Positions 41,198 to 41,593 of a DNA stretch of 41,593 nucleotides are shown piece after piece. Source of the stretch: an uncultured Saprospiraceae bacterium (GTDB lineage: Bacteria; Bacteroidota; Bacteroidia; Chitinophagales; Saprospiraceae). The DNA is taken from the NCBI GenBank assembly GCA_937921595.1, contig CAKZTD010000038.1, positions 1 to 41,593 of the forward strand, read 5' to 3'. Under the pieces are notes generated by a model. The model was not told the DNA's origin. It searched no databases and saw nothing but the letters and a program-made list of their open reading frames with translations. The translations under genes and the position numbers were made by a program. The first letter of the stretch is position 1. Each line of letters opens with the position of its first letter.

Positions 41198-41593
41198 ATG
41201 ACTGAATCGGATACCCGTGCAAATTACACTGATCCCCAACTTAAAGAAAGTGGTTGGGAGCCATCCTATATTATCCGTGAATACACGTTTACAGATGGTA
41301 AAAAAATTGGAGCAGGCCAAAGAGGTAAACAACTCTCTGCCGATTACCTACTTAGGTATAAAGGGAGACGCTTGGCAGTTGTCGAAGCCAAAAAATTAAA
41401 ACTTCATCCTACCAGTGGTTTAGAACAGGCTAAAAATTATGGAGATAAATTAAAGCTCTCTTTTGTATATAGTACAAACGGAGAACAGATTTATGAATTC
41501 AATAGGGATGAAGGGAAAGGTCAATATATAGATAGCTATCCAAGTCCTGAGGAATTATACAACTGCATTTATCCTGAGGAAAATCAAGCCCAA
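41198..41593 (+). CDS. hsdR: Type I restriction endonuclease R subunit (HsdR), N-terminal part
   Basis: The frame runs 132 codons from ATG to the window edge without a stop, so the gene continues outside. It opens MTESDTRANYTDPQLKESGW and then carries the PD-(D/E)xK nuclease core: D49 in ADYLLRYKG, E63 and K65 in LAVVEAKK, and Q77/Y81 in GLEQAKNYGDKL, followed by SFVYSTNGEQIYEF. This is the EcoEI-like HsdR N-terminus, the nuclease part of the ATP-driven translocase that cuts unmodified DNA. The helicase domain and HsdM/HsdS should follow to the right. It is 175 bases from the small ORFan gene and 580 from tRNA-Glu. Confidence 0.88.
   Translation, partial: MTESDTRANYTDPQLKESGWEPSYIIREYTFTDGKKIGAGQRGKQLSADYLLRYKGRRLAVVEAKKLKLHPTSGLEQAKNYGDKLKLSFVYSTNGEQIYEFNRDEGKGQYIDSYPSPEELYNCIYPEENQAQ

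Noticed and set aside
41217-41399. 60-codon plus-strand frame at the right edge
   Set aside because: It lies inside the hsdR frame, which carries the clear nuclease motif and runs on to the window edge.

Overview
The window comes from an AT-rich Bacteroidota genome, most likely class Saprospiria. Five secreted proteins end in type IX secretion (T9SS) type A sorting domains. Lipoproteins are abundant, and an LptD-type outer-membrane protein is cut by the left edge. Promoters resemble the Bacteroidota -7 consensus TAnnTTTG (TATCTTTG, TACCTTTG and similar), and Shine-Dalgarno sequences are not evident. No rRNA, CRISPR array, transposase or integrase was seen.

Layout. Bases 1-9945: the LptD tail; a secreted vanadium-haloperoxidase-like protein carrying calcium/MopE-type repeats; a minus-strand run of small genes (two-helix membrane protein, CPCC zinc-binding protein, YiiX-like amidase lipoprotein, DUF6438 lipoprotein); a retropepsin-like aspartic protease; an M43 metalloprotease; and an OmpA-type lipoprotein. 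Bases 10021-12550: TerC and the arsenosugar pair ArsS plus its AhpD-like partner. Bases 12928-16851: an exported pyrophosphatase, a GNAT enzyme, a FemAB-like protein, and an ECF sigma factor with a putative anti-sigma factor. Bases 17196-21837: a lysA - histidine phosphatase - valS operon closed by a strong terminator. Bases 21944-26501: two paralogous T9SS cargo proteins. Bases 27391-37422: cell-envelope glycan genes (heptose kinase, M15 peptidase, methyltransferase, Kdo transferase, barrel protein, DegT aminotransferase, UDP-glucuronate decarboxylase-like enzyme, RfbB). Bases 37607-40027: pgk and gap. From 40546: tRNA-Glu(TTC), a small ORFan, and the start of a type I restriction HsdR subunit that runs off the right edge.

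How the genes fit together. Three themes recur: outer-membrane and LPS assembly (LptD, RfaE1, WaaA, nucleotide-sugar enzymes, OmpA), T9SS cargo, and housekeeping (lysA, valS, pgk, gap). The right end may be the edge of a tRNA-linked defence island.

The most unusual signal is not a gene. About fifteen intergenic spots carry short degenerate 'words' repeated at a strict 7- or 8-base phase (once 6), and most are built as a left arm of words and a right arm of their complements. Most begin within about 80 bases downstream of a stop codon, often touching it. Four copies form one clearly related heptamer-phased family. I know of no description of these in Bacteroidota; their significance rests on my hand counting and needs a statistical control.
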